64,000 bases of DNA from Pelobates cultripes (lineage: Eukaryota; Chordata; Amphibia; Anura; Pelobatidae). A program made the position numbers and the translations under genes. Location: NCBI GenBank assembly GCA_933207985.1, contig OW240913.1, positions 264,360,280 through 264,424,279 on the forward strand. The letters run 5' to 3'. Below the pieces are notes generated by a model that was given only the letters and a program-made list of their open reading frames with translations, had not been told where the DNA came from and did not search any database. Below, one piece after another: positions 34,136 through 45,769 of the stretch. Every line of letters begins with the position of its first letter. The first letter of the stretch is position 1.

Positions 34136-36923
34136 CTTGAGGCCCCATTTGTTAGGACAAAGAAGGTTATAAGAGGCTTTTTCGGCGAGAACCTTATGCA
34201 GCTGCCCTTTTGCCTCATGAAAAAAATGACAATCAGTTAAAAAATTAAGTTGTACTTTCCATGCCTACTGTACTTAGAATGCGATCAGCCCTATCTCATT
34301 GTGGATAAGTTGCTAAGAATAAGTTTGCCTGTGAACTCTGGTCATTCAGATGACTGCATTTTTTGTCATGTGGTTTCGTGTGGTGTGCAGCATGAGATTT
34401 AAAAATGGTAAACTCATTAACGTCTGATGTAAATAAAGCTAAAATATATGATTTCTTTTATGCATGCTTTTTAGTAGCTTGCATGACCTAATTCAATTTG
34501 CAGATGGTTGACTTACATGATAAAATTAGTTTTTTATGAAGTTAATTTCAGTCCCATAGAAGGTTTTGTTTTTTGCATCATTTTCTAAGAACAAAAGTTT
34601 TGTAGTTTGCATTCTCTGTCACTGAAAGAATCAGTTTAACTAGAATATTTAAAAAATAAATACATTTAAAAAAGCGATACAACTAAATGTTAAAACAATA
34701 AAATATTTGCTAAAATTGTAACATAGGCATCAATTTAATATTGTTGGATAACTTTCTCAATTAATTTCATATTTTTTAATAAACTCTTAAAATTATTTTC
34801 CCCCAAAATATTAAAAATATATATAAAAATATCAATATATAAAAATATTATTAAAAAAAATATTTTTCATAATATTAAATCCTTTAAAAAGTTTATCCAA
34901 AGATATGAAATCAGTTGATAAAGCTTATCCAATAATTTTAAATCAAAGTAAAAATTCTTAATAAACTAAAGATTCTTGCCAACAGTATCAGTGGAGTGTA
35001 TAAATAGTATATAATAGGCATGAGAAAGATGGGCCTGACAAAAGCATTATGAATGAGTGGTACTTAAGATGAATGAAACTAATTTGCATGAGCGTCTTAC
35101 ACAGAAGTGCACATGCAAAAATTACATATACATTCATATACATTTGAAATCTGCACCTTAGTTTAGGATGTTGGGAATTAGAAGTGTGGTCTACCAACAT
35201 CTGTCTTATGGTTAATTTACCAACGAGCGTTATAGTTCATCTACCACCTAGATTATTGAGGACAATGGTGGAGATTTATCAAAGTGTCTGGTCCAAAAAA
35301 ATGGCAACAAATTTAAAATGGGAGGAGTCACCAATGGAATTTGTCCCGCTGTGTCTAGTGGTTTCCATGGTGATTGTCCCACATTTTGTGCTTGAGAGCA
35401 CTTTTGAGAACAGAACACGATAAATCTCCCACGTTTCCCATGACATCCATTATGATAAAAGTGTTTGGGCATATAAAATGAACATATAGCATATAAAGGT
35501 GGGGAAAAGCAATGTGGAAAGGGGAGACATGTTGCCCATCCATGCCTTGGTGCATGAAATATCTTTTCAGTAGAAATGGAAGTGTAGAATATAGTCTTGG
35601 AAGATTTTGGAGAGACATAGATGTCTACCCCAAAATCAAAAAGTGAATTGGAAGACTAGATTAATTTTATAAGCAATTGTTGATGTAACAGGTGAAAATG
35701 TACCAGTAGGTAGGAAGCTGCAATAATGCTAAACACACTTGTATATTTTATAAATTCATGTAAAATACCTAGGGCAAGGTTACAATTCAGTCTTAAATGA
35801 CCCTACAGCTAGAATTTTCAATATCCTATTTCTATTCCACTAAAGATATCAATAAACCCTGGAATGTTTGGATACAACTGTGCCCTATGGAATGCATGTG
35901 CTAACCAGGTGGAATTTTCAGAAAAATATATTTTTTTCTTATTTATCCCGTTTGCAGAATAAACACCAAAACTATAAACATAACCATGCTGCAAAAGAAA
36001 TATTAGTAAAGTGGTCCACAGAAACTGATATTTGCAACCAAAAGTGTATAAAAAGGCATGTTAAGCATTTAAATGTACTTTTTTTCATACAGTAACTGCT
36101 CTAACCTGTTTTGTTATTTCTGTCCTTTAATCACATGATGTCAAAGCAGTTTTTGAGGAAGTCACTGTGCATTTGTCTAGTGTTTAACAGACAGGAGTCA
36201 CATTACTGTAGACTTTATTAGTCTGCTAGTGTTTATACTCCTCTAGTAAATGACTCCATCCCAGACCTTATTCTGGTTGCAAAACAGCTAATTCGGTCAA
36301 CTGTGCGTCAGGATCTTGCCCACCCCAAATATTTTCATTATTGCATGTATTTTTACAGAGTAACTGCCAAACTGTGGCAGACAATAAAAATAACTCAATC
36401 CAAGGGTGGGATGGTAACTTTTGACCTGGGGAAGAATACAAACATATGGTCTTTTTTTGTGCAAGACACTTACTGATCTCTTTGTGGATGGTCCTACTCA
36501 TGACAAGTATGCAATATATGGGCTTGATAAATTGAAGTTGCTGGAGTTGCATGGTGTGACATCAAATATCCATACTGCATATGCACAAACCAATACAGTG
36601 TTGGCCTTGCAAAGACCATATACAACAGACTTGTGCATGTGTGAATTCAATGTATGAATTTCGAATTGTGAGCCATCAGTTGGTCATTATTCGCCATGTG
36701 ATCAAATCATGAAACAAAGAATGAATAAGCTGTTCCATTTGATTTGTGATTTAGAGTTTCCTCTGTACGCCATAAAAAAGAGATGATTGATGAGTAAAAA
36801 TAATGATTAATTGCTAGGGGACAGCCACTAAATGTTGATTTTATTGACAGATCAAGTGAGACCAGACCAGAAGAGGGGAAAAAGAGGAGCAGTAAAAAAA
36901 AAAAATCTCTCTCTCTCTCAGTT

Positions 36924-36956
<33 letters not shown>

Positions 36957-37107
36957 GTGTAAACAGACATTGAATAAATATAATAAATAAACATATAAAA
37001 TGGCAGAAGAATGGTGCTAGGCCTTGCCTCTTTATTAAAGTTGCATAGTGGAGCATCATTTGCCAGCCGTCCTCTGATTCTATTCTTGTTCTCCTACTTG
37101 TTTGCAC
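34136..37107. other. no gene recognised apart from one MITE
   Basis: AT-rich DNA with long A/T runs (34750-34950) and (TA)n tracts at 36920-36955. A short MITE lies at 35267-35431. No coding signal was identified. Confidence 0.4.
35267..35431. mobile_element. short foldback MITE
   Basis: Terminal inverted motifs GGTGGAGATTTATC and, inverted, CGTGGGAGATTTATC bracket about 165 bp without coding capacity. The flanks do not show an unambiguous target duplication. Confidence 0.55.
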
Positions 37108-37130
37108 ATATATATATATATATATATACA

Positions 37131-37775
37131 CACTGATCACTGTTCAACAACAACATTAAAACTATCTGCCTAATATTGTGTAGGCTCCCCTCATGCTGCC
37201 AAAACAGTTCTGCTTTGAAGCATGGACTCCACAAGACCCCTGATTTTGTCCTGTGGTATCTGACACCAAGACATTAGCAGCAGATCCTTTAAGTCCTGAA
37301 TATTGCGAGGTAGGTCCTCCATGGATTGGAGTTACATAGTCCCATACACATCAAATTGTCATGCACTGTGTGTTCTGACACCTTTCTATCATGACCAGCA
37401 TTATGATCAGAGCAGACTGGCTAGCCTTTGCTCTTAACATGCATCAATGTGCCTTGAGTGCCCATGACACTGACTTCGGTTCAATGATTGTCCTTCCTTG
37501 CACCACTTTTTTTTTTTACTAGTCATACTCTACAAGACTTGCCACTTTGGAGATGCTCCGATCCAAGTGTCTAGCGATCACTACATTTGGCACTTGCCAA
37601 AGTCACTCAGATCTTTTCACTTGCAAATTTTTCTACTTCTAACACATGCAATTCAAGAACTGACTGTTCACTTGCTACTTAATGTAGCCTATTCCTTGAG
37701 AGGTGTCAATGTAATGATATGATCAATGTTATTCACTTTACCTGTCAGTGATTTTAATGTTGTTGCTGATCGGTG
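37131..37775 (-). mobile_element. internally deleted Tc1-like element
   Basis: The ends CACTGATCAC and, inverted, CACCGATCAGCAACAACATT match the termini of the decayed copy at 26600-28343. A TA follows the right end. Read on the minus strand, the first part matches the N-terminal side of that copy (for example GTGAACAGTCAGTTCTTGAA). The last part matches the C-terminal coding end. The middle, including most of the catalytic domain, is replaced or deleted. At 645 bp it is a non-autonomous deletion derivative. Confidence 0.78.
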
Positions 37776-38083
37776 TATTTATAAAATTTTCTCCGCTTAA
37801 CTGATAACAAACTCACAATTTAAGAACTATATTTTACCAGTAATAGTAGTGGAATATGTAACTGATGGCACTACTCCAAGGTATGCAAATACACATTTGG
37901 AAATAAAACCTTCAGGCTTTACTGGATTACATAAAAGACTTAACGTAGAGGTCAGGATGAGAACACAGGAAATATACTTCTGGATCTCATGCTGACAATT
38001 CCTTAAAGTCTCAGTCCAAATTCTCTTTCTTTAACTTATCACAACAATGTTGTGTATGGCAAAAGGCACAGAAGCATTTAAAA

Positions 38084-39150
38084 AGTTACATAGTTACATA
38101 GCTGAAAAGAGACTTGTGTCCATCAAGTTCAGCCTTCCTCACATTTGTTTTTTGCTGTTGATCCAAAAGAAGGCAAAAAAAAACCCATTTTGAAGCACAA
38201 TTTTGCAACAAGCTAGGAAAAAAATTCCTTCTTGACCCTAGAATGGCAGTCAGATTTATCCTTGGATCAAGCAGTTATTACTCTACATTAAAAGATTATA
38301 TCATTGAATATTCTGTTTTTGCAAGTATGCATCTAGTAGCTGTTTGAACATCTGTATGGACTCTGATAAAACCACTTCTTCAGGCAGAGAATTCCACGTC
38401 CTGATTGTTCTTACAGTAAAAAAACCTTTCCTTTGCCTTAGATGAAATCTTCTTTCTTCCAGTCTAAACGCATGGCCTCGTGTCCTATGTAAAGTCCAGT
38501 TTGTGAATAGATTTCCACACAATGGTTTGTATTGGCCCCGAATATATTTGTATAATGTTATCATATCCCCTCTCAGGCGACGTTTTTCTAAACTAAATAG
38601 GTTTAAATTTGTTAACCTTTCTTCATAGCCGATATGTTCCATTCCTTTTATTAATTTTGTAGCCCGCCTCTGCACTTTTTCTAGTGCCATAATATCCTTC
38701 TTTAGAACAGGTGCCCAAAATTGCACAGCATATTCAATATGGGGTCTTACCAGTGATTTATAAAGAGGCAAAATGATATTCTTGTCCCGAGAATGAATGC
38801 CCTTTTTCATGCATGACAATACCTTACTGGCCTTGGCCACTGCTGATTGACATTGCACATTGTTGCATAGTTTGTTGTCTATAACAATTCCCAAGTCCTT
38901 TTTGTGTGTTGTTATCCTTAATTCGCTTCCTTTAAGGGTATACATTGCTTGTGTATTCTTTACGCCAAAGTGCATAACTTTGCATTTTTCAACATTAAAT
39001 TTCATTTGCCATTTGAGTGCCCAGTCCCCCAGTCTATCTAAATCCCTCTGCAGCAAAGTAATATCTTGCTCACATTGTATTATTTTACAAAGTTTTGTGT
39101 CAGCTGCAAACACTGAAACATGACTTTCAATGCTGTTGTCATTGTTAAAT
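38084..39150 (-). mobile_element. CR1-like LINE, 5'-truncated
   Basis: The minus-strand copy contains the C-terminal half of the reverse transcriptase and a 3' UTR of about 215 bp, ending in CTATGTAACTATGTAAC-type units at 38084-38102. The 3' UTR matches the fragment at 7588-7893. The 5' edge at about 39150 is a typical truncation point, with no endonuclease and no fingers domain. Confidence 0.85.
38301..39150 (-). pseudogene. CR1-like reverse transcriptase C-terminal half
   Basis: The frame starts at the truncation and stays open to the stop at 38301, about 283 codons, 270 from its first Met. It opens with the palm motif C region VFAADTKL, where the normal catalytic pair is FADD; the first of the two Asp residues is replaced by Ala. 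Next come the KCKVMHFG and KDLGIVIDNKL motifs, the thumb, and the LINE-typical C-terminus with FWAPVLKKDIMALEKVQRRA and FFTVRTIRTWNSLPEEVV. The open frame suggests a fairly young insertion, but the missing start and lost Asp make it inactive. Confidence 0.9.
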
Positions 39151-41185
39151 TAGAATTAACAATATCCAACAACCTACTGTAAAACGACATTATCCGTACA
39201 ATCATCATTATCAAATGACCAAGTTTGCTACCTACCAAAATTCTAAAAGAGAATTGGTTGGAGTGAAATTTTCTTGCTGTTTACCACACATTTATAACTT
39301 TGCCCTATATTCCATCTATAAATAACCCATTATCTCATACTCAACTACGGCTAACTAAATTTGACATTAATCTGAAACAATTCAGAATACCTATATTTTA
39401 GGAGGCCAGGTAAAGGACCTGGCATTTGTCAAACCATTTGAGGATTACAACTACAGGCTAATAGCGCTTTTAACCACAACGATGAGCTGTTGTGGTTATG
39501 GTGCTTTAAATTGAAGAATTTCTTCTTTTTTTTTTTTTTTGTGTAAATCCTCATCTTTCTGTGGTGTCCCTGAAAAAAGTAGTAAAACTGGTACTTGTCT
39601 ATTTTTCAGAATCAGACAAATTCTTTCAATTGTGTGTGTGAGTCAAACATACTATTGTTTGCCATATCTATAAAATGATACGTTGTATTGTAAATGCATA
39701 CCAGGAACTACTTCACAGAAAACAAATAACTATGTATTTTTATTTGTTTTTGCACAACACTCCAAGTTAAATGTGGATTATATTGATGTAAATTGGTTTC
39801 AATGTCAAATTGGAAATGCAGATTTAAAAAATCAACAAGCAACTTTTTAGTATGTACAAGTTAGAATAAAACACAGCATAAATCCACAAACTGGTTAATA
39901 TTAAAAAAAGGCAGCTAAAATAATATTTTTATTTTATTAAAATTATTGAAATACAAAAAAAAAAGAAAGAAATACATAATATTGTGCTTGAAATATCCAA
40001 AGAGAGAAGGTATTTATTCATTGCTCTATCTTGCCCACTTTAATATAGCATGTAATTAAAATCAAAATTTTGTTTTTAAAATTATTTTTTCTGGAAAAAC
40101 TTGTTTTTTTTTCTCGCAGTCCCACAAAATTAGAATTTGCATCTCAAAGAACATTTTCAGTAATGTTGCTTTATTTATACCCCACAGCAGAACTTCCAAT
40201 GTCTTTGTTTGGGATGCCTTTGAGTTCCTTAAGAGACAACAGGAAGCTCCACATGTTCATATGTTGAAACATAGCTAATTTGTGTCACAGTATAGTAAAC
40301 AATGTTGTGGAAGTCCTATAGATTTATGACATAGAAGGAAATCCGAGTAAATAAATGTGAGGGAGGAACAAAATCCTGTTTCCCTCACTGTGTGTCGAAG
40401 ATACCTTCAGCCACCTACCAAACTCTTGACTTCAGGAAAAAAAAAAAAGGATATCCCTGGGAAGATCAAGAAGAAAATGTTAGGAAAAGAGAAAAGGAAG
40501 TGTATACAGCTAAACTAACTAGAAAATGGAAGTGGAAAAACAAATGTTACCAAGTTTTTGAGAATTTTGTCAAAATCCAAATGACATAGGAAAAGGCAAC
40601 TTATTTCTTTGATTATGCTACAAAATAGGACAACAAACAAAATAATAAAAGACTTTCATCACATGACATTTCTAAGAGCTGGATGGACTAGTTCTCATAG
40701 GAATATTTTGATTTGTTAAATACCATTAACACCCAGGCGATATCTGACATGCTTAGTTATGTCAGCTTTGGGTACTAACATCAATTGCCATCAATTTAGA
40801 TTTGTGACAGAAGCAAAACAACATCTGACAAAGAGTCAGCTAAGCCTTTAATGAACAGAGAATATATTTAGGTGGTTTCTGACGCCAAAGAAAAAAAAAG
40901 TGTGACAAAGGCATATGATTGAATAATACCTAAAGGCATCGAAACAACATATTTATATTCTGTGCAGATTTACTTATAACCTTAAACTGATAGAGACACA
41001 GAGGAAAATAGACCTGTGCATTCAGCTTTGGCCAAATTGCAATTAGTCTGAATTTAGACCGGTCAGTGGTTTGGTCAAATTCCATATCTCTGAAGTGCCA
41101 TACGATTGCATAACCAAACAAACAATTAGCAAAATGTTCATTTGCTTTGATTGTCGGAGTTCTGCCTTTGGTTACAAACAAAAAG
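39151..41185. other. no gene recognised
   Basis: AT-rich DNA with poly-T/poly-A tracts at 39520-39541 and 39955-39970. The frames at 40392-40589 and 40930-41244 have no recognised domain. Confidence 0.4.
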
Positions 41186-41235
41186 AATCTGAGGGCGCTA
41201 TATAAATAATAAAATAATATAATAACAATAGGCGA
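41186..41235 (+). mobile_element. L2-type LINE tail
   Basis: GGGCGCTATATAAATAATAA followed by AATAAT repeats is the typical 3' terminus of L2-like LINEs or SINEs that borrow that tail. Only this terminus is recognisable. Confidence 0.45.
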
Positions 41236-41272
41236 TTCATCCAAAAATGAAAGAAAATGTCTGTGGGCAATT

Positions 41273-41273
<1 letters not shown>

Positions 41274-41317
<44 letters not shown>

Positions 41318-41350
41318 ATATATATATGTATGTATATACACATATATATT
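41274..41350. repeat. (TA)n / (TATG)n microsatellite
   Basis: About 75 bp of TA with interspersed TATG units, abutting the left edge of the DIRS-type element. Confidence 0.95.
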
Positions 41351-41424
41351 TCATAAAGGAAGGTTATATAAGCCCCCTCCCACCCTTCCTCCCGCAATCT
41401 TGTTTCTAGCAATAAATCCAGGTG

Positions 41425-41525
41425 GGATCCTTGTGCTGCCACGGCATATGACCAGGAAATGAAAATTATGTTTATTATGAAACAATTTTCCTTTTACCTG
41501 GCCATATCCATGGCAGCACAACAAT
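41425..41525. repeat. palindrome at the DIRS left end
   Basis: GTGCTGCCACGGCATATGAC (from 41432) pairs with the inverted GGCCATATCCATGGCAGCAC (41500-41519), with about 50 bp of loop. It repeats the terminal motif of the element in both orientations. Confidence 0.7.
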
Positions 41526-41646
41526 GGGTAATACTCAAGCAATAACCAAGGGAGGGAAAGAAAACACAGACACTATATGAAATCCAATGCAAAGTGTATT
41601 GTGACAAAAAAACAAACACGTGAAACTTATTTAACATCCAAGAAAT

Positions 41647-43440
41647 TCAACTGTTAACATCAGAAAGGACACTTTCCCCAAACTGATCCAATTGTCCTGC
41701 TTTGACATTCAATTGGTAATATGTGATAAATGTATTGGATGAGGACCAAGTGGCTGCTCTGCAAATCAGCTCTGGAGAAACTTTAGCTGCTGCTGCCCAA
41801 GAGGAAGAGAGAGACTGAGTAGAAGGGGCTTTAAGTCCCTCAGGAACTGGAACTCCTGAAACCTGATATGCTTTTACAATAGCTGACACAATCCATCTGC
41901 TTATGGTGACTTTAGAAGCCATAGTACCTCTCTTTATCACATTAGGGAGGACAACAAGTCTCTGAGAGGAACGCCAGGGAGCAGTTCTATCTACATAAAT
42001 GCTGAGACACCTTACCAGGTCAATTGTAGATAGATCCGAGATCTCATCTGAATGGATAGCAGGAAGAACAATATCCTCAGAAAAGGTTATTTTAGGCCAG
42101 AACTCCGTAACGATACATAGGATAACTCTATCCCTGTGGAAAATTGTAAATGGCTCTTTAGCTGACAAGGCGTGTGTGACGAAGTGCCCTTCGCCACTTG
42201 TGCCTGGAGAGGACTGCTTGCCCGCCTCTTGCCCTGTGACTATGGCCCCTGGGATGTATTGCCCTTTAAAGACATGATTTGGGCATAATGGATTTGTGTT
42301 GTGCTGCTGCTGGCCCTTTAAGAACCATCTGGGGACATACTGTGTTGTTACTGGGTGGCCACCATTTCCTGTATCAGAAGCACATGGTGAGAACAATGGA
42401 TGGCGGCCATTTTAACTCACAGACACTGTTTGGACTTTTCAACACGGTGCCATCTCGCCAGTATTTGGTGCACAGAGACATCGTGCAGTGGTTTTGGACT
42501 ATACAGCAGGGGACACATTATACAGTAATTGTTTTTCATTTAGCCTGTATATGTTCTGCAGAATCTGCATTAAACTGTATTTTCCAAAGTACTGAAAGGA
42601 TCTGGGTGAATTTTGGATATGTGGTTCACCCCGATCCACCGGTTCCTAGGATATACGGGTTATTGCATGTTTTGGGGTCCCTGTGATGTGTTTTATGAAA
42701 CTGTATTATTTCTGGCCAGCAGATAATTGAGCTTTGTGTATTGTAGAAACTCAATTATCTAGCCTGGCCCAGAGGAGGAGTTTTGTGTTGCATAAATTGT
42801 GAGTTCTGTGTGCCAGTAAATCAGTCTTGTTCCAGCATTAAGCCTTGGCTCATGTTTGGGGGATTGGAGAAATACACTCTGGGGATTGCTATAATCACTA
42901 TACTCCCCAAGGGTATGATCACTAAGTTCTGCTAAGAGCTTGTTCCTGTTCCTGCTCTCTGGGGAAAGAGAGGTTCACCCACTGGAAGCTGGATCCTGGC
43001 CTTGGGTCCAGGGTGGGTGGAGACAGCAGAGACCCCGGCGCAGTTGCATCGCTGGAAGTGGGGTCTGCAGTGCTGATGGTGTCGGTTGGAGTGCTTGGAG
43101 ACCTCAGCAAGCACTAGGAGCATCGATTGGCGGAGGTACTCAGTCGGAGTACCAGCGTTCCGTCACAGCGTGCAGTTCAGATACCCTCCTTCCTGATGTT
43201 AAAGCCACCAGCAAAACTGTTTTAATAGTGAGAAAATGAGGAGATATAGACTCCAGGGGTTCTAAAGGATGGGGCTTAAGAGCCTTTAAAACTAATAGCA
43301 GATCCCATGGAGGAGACAAAGGCTTGGATGGATCTTTAAAACTGCTGCAAGAAATCTGGCCACATCCACATCAAATGCCCATTTGTGGTTTATGAGGGCT
43401 GACAATGCTGATACATGGAACTAAACCCTTTATCTAAGCC
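41647..43440 (-). pseudogene. DIRS-type tyrosine recombinase, split by a solo LTR
   Basis: Read from 43440 down to 43173 and then from 42174 to 41647, the two parts join in register across the LTR. The upstream part has LLVALTSGRRVSELHA, carrying the first catalytic Arg. The downstream part starts LSAKEPFTIFHRDRV and continues to the C-terminal box APSTQSLSSSWAA and RAATWSSSNTFITYYQL. The tyrosine nucleophile region is kept. The box that is normally H-S-T-R reads P-S-T-Q, so both the His and the second Arg are lost. Together with the LTR and upstream frameshifts, the enzyme is dead. The 249-codon minus frame starting at 42396 begins inside the LTR and is not a natural protein start. Confidence 0.85.
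42175..43167 (+). mobile_element. solo LTR, copy B
   Basis: The copy is 993 bp, starting TGTGACGAAG and ending CCGTCACA; the ends are short inverted repeats (TGTGACG/CGTCACA). A perfect 5-bp target duplication GCGTG lies at 42170-42174 and 43168-43172. It inserted in the tyrosine recombinase gene of the DIRS-type element. It is nearly identical to copy A (1515-2477) outside a few small indels. No primer-binding site or internal gene is adjacent, so it is a solo LTR. A 5-bp duplication fits gypsy and several ERV groups; I cannot choose between them. Confidence 0.93.
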
Positions 43441-43445
43441 TTTAT

Positions 43446-44477
43446 CTAATTCCAATATGTCCTGCAAAGACGCATGAAAAGAGGGAACCATGGTCTACAA
43501 ATCCAAAACAGAGCTACTAGGATTATTGATGTATTTCTTGTCTCATCCTCCTCAAAACTGAAAAGATGAGAGGGATAGGAGGGAATGCATAACCCAGGCT
43601 GAATTAGCAGCTGCAAAACAGAGCGTCTCTTCCTAGAGCTTGAGGGTCTTTGAATTTTGTGAAGAATCTCTGGACCTGCCTGTTTTTCCTCCAGACTGGG
43701 AGTCATATGGATCTTGGGTTCATGGAAGAAATATTTCCTCTGGACCTTCCTCCTCTGAAACCGGATCTCTTCCTGGTCTGTATGCTCTGTTGTCTCAAAA
43801 TTAATAACTTTCTGAGGATGTTTTAGAATGAAAAGGAGGCTTGGTTTTGCAATCTTGTGGTAAGAATGCTCTTCTACCTTGCACTGCTCTTTTAATACAG
43901 TCATCTAGGTTCTTGCCAAACAGCATATTCCCATGAAAGGGAAGCGTGCACAAACGGTTCTTGGAAGAGTAATCAGCTGATCAGGACCTGAGCCAAAGGG
44001 ATCTTCTAGTAGACACGGAAAGAATAATATTTTTGGATAAGGCTCTCACTATATCCACTGCAGCTTCTGAAAAAACATCCAAAGTCAATTTAATGTTTTT
44101 AAGGCTCTCAGGGAAGATCTGCTCCTACCCTCTCTGATATCCTCTTGCAGGTTCTCCATCCACACCTTTAAAGCTCTGGAAACTGAGGTGAGAGCTACTG
44201 CCGGGTGTAGGCCAATGCCTGCTGCCACATATGCCATTGAAAGATTAGAGACCATATTTCTATCCAAAGGATCTTTGAAGGAACCTGCATTGTTTACTGG
44301 TAGGGTGGTGTGTTTGGCCAGTCTGACAACTGCTGCATCTACCTTAGGGGCTGAGTCCCATGTCTCTGAATCCATATTGCTTATAGGATAGAGCCGAGAA
44401 AATCTTCCTCTGACAGAGTGTTCCTTTTTTGATGAGGACCATTCATCCTTAATCAAATCTTTGATTGTGTCATTCAC
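43446..44477 (-). pseudogene. DIRS-type gag-like region, frameshifted
   Basis: The frame 44477-44085 contains the block PKVDAAVVRLAKHTTLPVNN followed by SFKDPLDR and an alanine-rich YVAAGIGLHPAVALTSVSRA stretch, highly characteristic of DIRS1-like gag proteins. A stop or frameshift follows. A second frame, 43904-43446, has the downstream basic region (KIAKPSLLF, RFQRRKVQRKYFFHEP). The product is thought to be the particle/nucleic-acid-binding protein. It is broken in several places. The region 44478-45410 would be the leader and 5' gag, with no clear frame. Confidence 0.78.
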
Positions 44478-44959
44478 AGGGAAAGAAGCCCTCTTTTTTC
44501 TGAGGTCTGTAAAGAAACAATTCTAGGTATAATGTTCTTCCTTCTGAGTCTCTCTAAGGTTTAAAGCTTTGCGTACCCTAGAGATGAGATGATCCATCTC
44601 TGCTGGCTCAATAAATTCTAGATGCAATTTTTCCCGTAAGATTCTGTTTGCATAAACTCGTCATCCAAGTCATCTTGAGAGAAATTAGGAGAATTTGGAT
44701 ATCTGGGCCTTTTGAGGAGAATGGCACAAATGTTTGAATATTCCCACAGGCACAGTCAAAGGATCACAAATGCGCAAATGGCAAAAAGCCAAATGCGCAA
44801 GCGCGAACCAGACAAAATGCCGCGAATGGCAAATAAACTAATGCGCACACGCGATTCACAAATAGGAGTACAGCCCGTGCGTGCGCAGACATTGAAGGAC
44901 GCCGATTAGGAAACTAGGCCAGAAGCCTTGGAAACCTGAAATGAGGATACAAAATGCCC

Positions 44960-45041
44960 TTTAATCCCTTAAGGACACATGACGGAAATATTCCGTCATG
45001 ACTCCTTTTTATTCCAGAAGGTGTGTCCTTTAGGGGTTAAA
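44960..45041. mobile_element. 82-bp hairpin MITE in the DIRS leader
   Basis: The ends TTTAATCCCTTAAGGACA and, inverted, TTTAACCCCTAAAGGACA enclose the spacer segment CTTTTTATTCCAGAAG. A second copy is at 60383-60465, and a half copy (CCTTAAGGGGTTA) at about 46660. It is inserted within the DIRS-type element, so it is younger than that element. Confidence 0.8.
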
Positions 45042-45526
45042 GAAACAAAGAGAAGGGAGAAATAAAGGTATAAAAGAGAATTAACATAAAAAGCTTGAAT
45101 GGATTCTTCCATATCTTGTATTCTTGAAATCCTACATTACCTATCCTATTGCTAGCTCTTGGGTCACTGAATTTCGTTGGGCCAGGTTGTAATCTTGCTA
45201 CCCCACGGGTCACTGCAAGTTATAACCTCCGGTCACTAAAGGGGTTTCTTCAGAGGGTCACCTTTGCAGAGGGCTGTCTACTGAAGACTTCCCTAGGGAG
45301 AGAGGCTCAACTCCCTTGAGGACGAGGGTAACTACCCTCAGGTAAGCTAAAAAGAAAAATCTTAGTCCGAAATGACCAAGTATGTTTTAGGGATAGGACA
45401 AGAACAAAAAGATTGGAGGAGGAAGGATGGGAGGGGGCTTATAAAACGTTATTTTAATTATACGTTCCTGTCTAATTAGGGATAGAAGGGGCTACCCATT
45501 GTTGTGCTGGCATGGATATGGCCAAA

Positions 45527-45547
45527 AATAAATAAATAAATAAATAA

Positions 45548-45585
<38 letters not shown>

Positions 45586-45590
45586 AATTT
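45527..45590. repeat. (AAAT)n(TA)n(TG)n microsatellite
   Basis: Three adjoining simple tracts start directly at the right edge of the DIRS-type element. Confidence 0.95.
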
Positions 45591-45769
45591 CATTTTAACT
45601 GTACTGTATTTTAATATCAATATATGATATCAATATGTACACTTAGAAGGAAAAAATATTTTATATATATATAGTTACATAAATAATTACATAAACATGG
45701 AATATATATATTTAAATTCAATGTGTATATCTATGTAATCGTTTTAAATAATTATGTGATTTTCTTAAT

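Larger units (their letters stand above)
41363..45529 (-). mobile_element. DIRS-type tyrosine-recombinase retroelement, deleted and interrupted
   Basis: The element is on the minus strand: gag-like part at 44477-43446, then the tyrosine recombinase (YR) at 43440-41647. The reverse transcriptase/RNase H between them is missing. Terminal sequences are shared in inverted form: TATAAGCCCCCTCCCA occurs near 41369 and inverted near 45436, and CCATATCCATG(G/C)CAGCACAA near 41503 and inverted near 45500. The order of the two blocks is the same at both ends rather than mirrored, so this is not a simple inverted repeat. A solo LTR sits inside the YR. DIRS elements integrate by recombinase and do not make target duplications, and none is seen here. 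Confidence 0.85.

Noticed and set aside
41647..42396. 249-codon minus frame taken as one protein
   Set aside because: Its first 74 or so codons lie in the inserted LTR; only the part below 42174 belongs to the recombinase.
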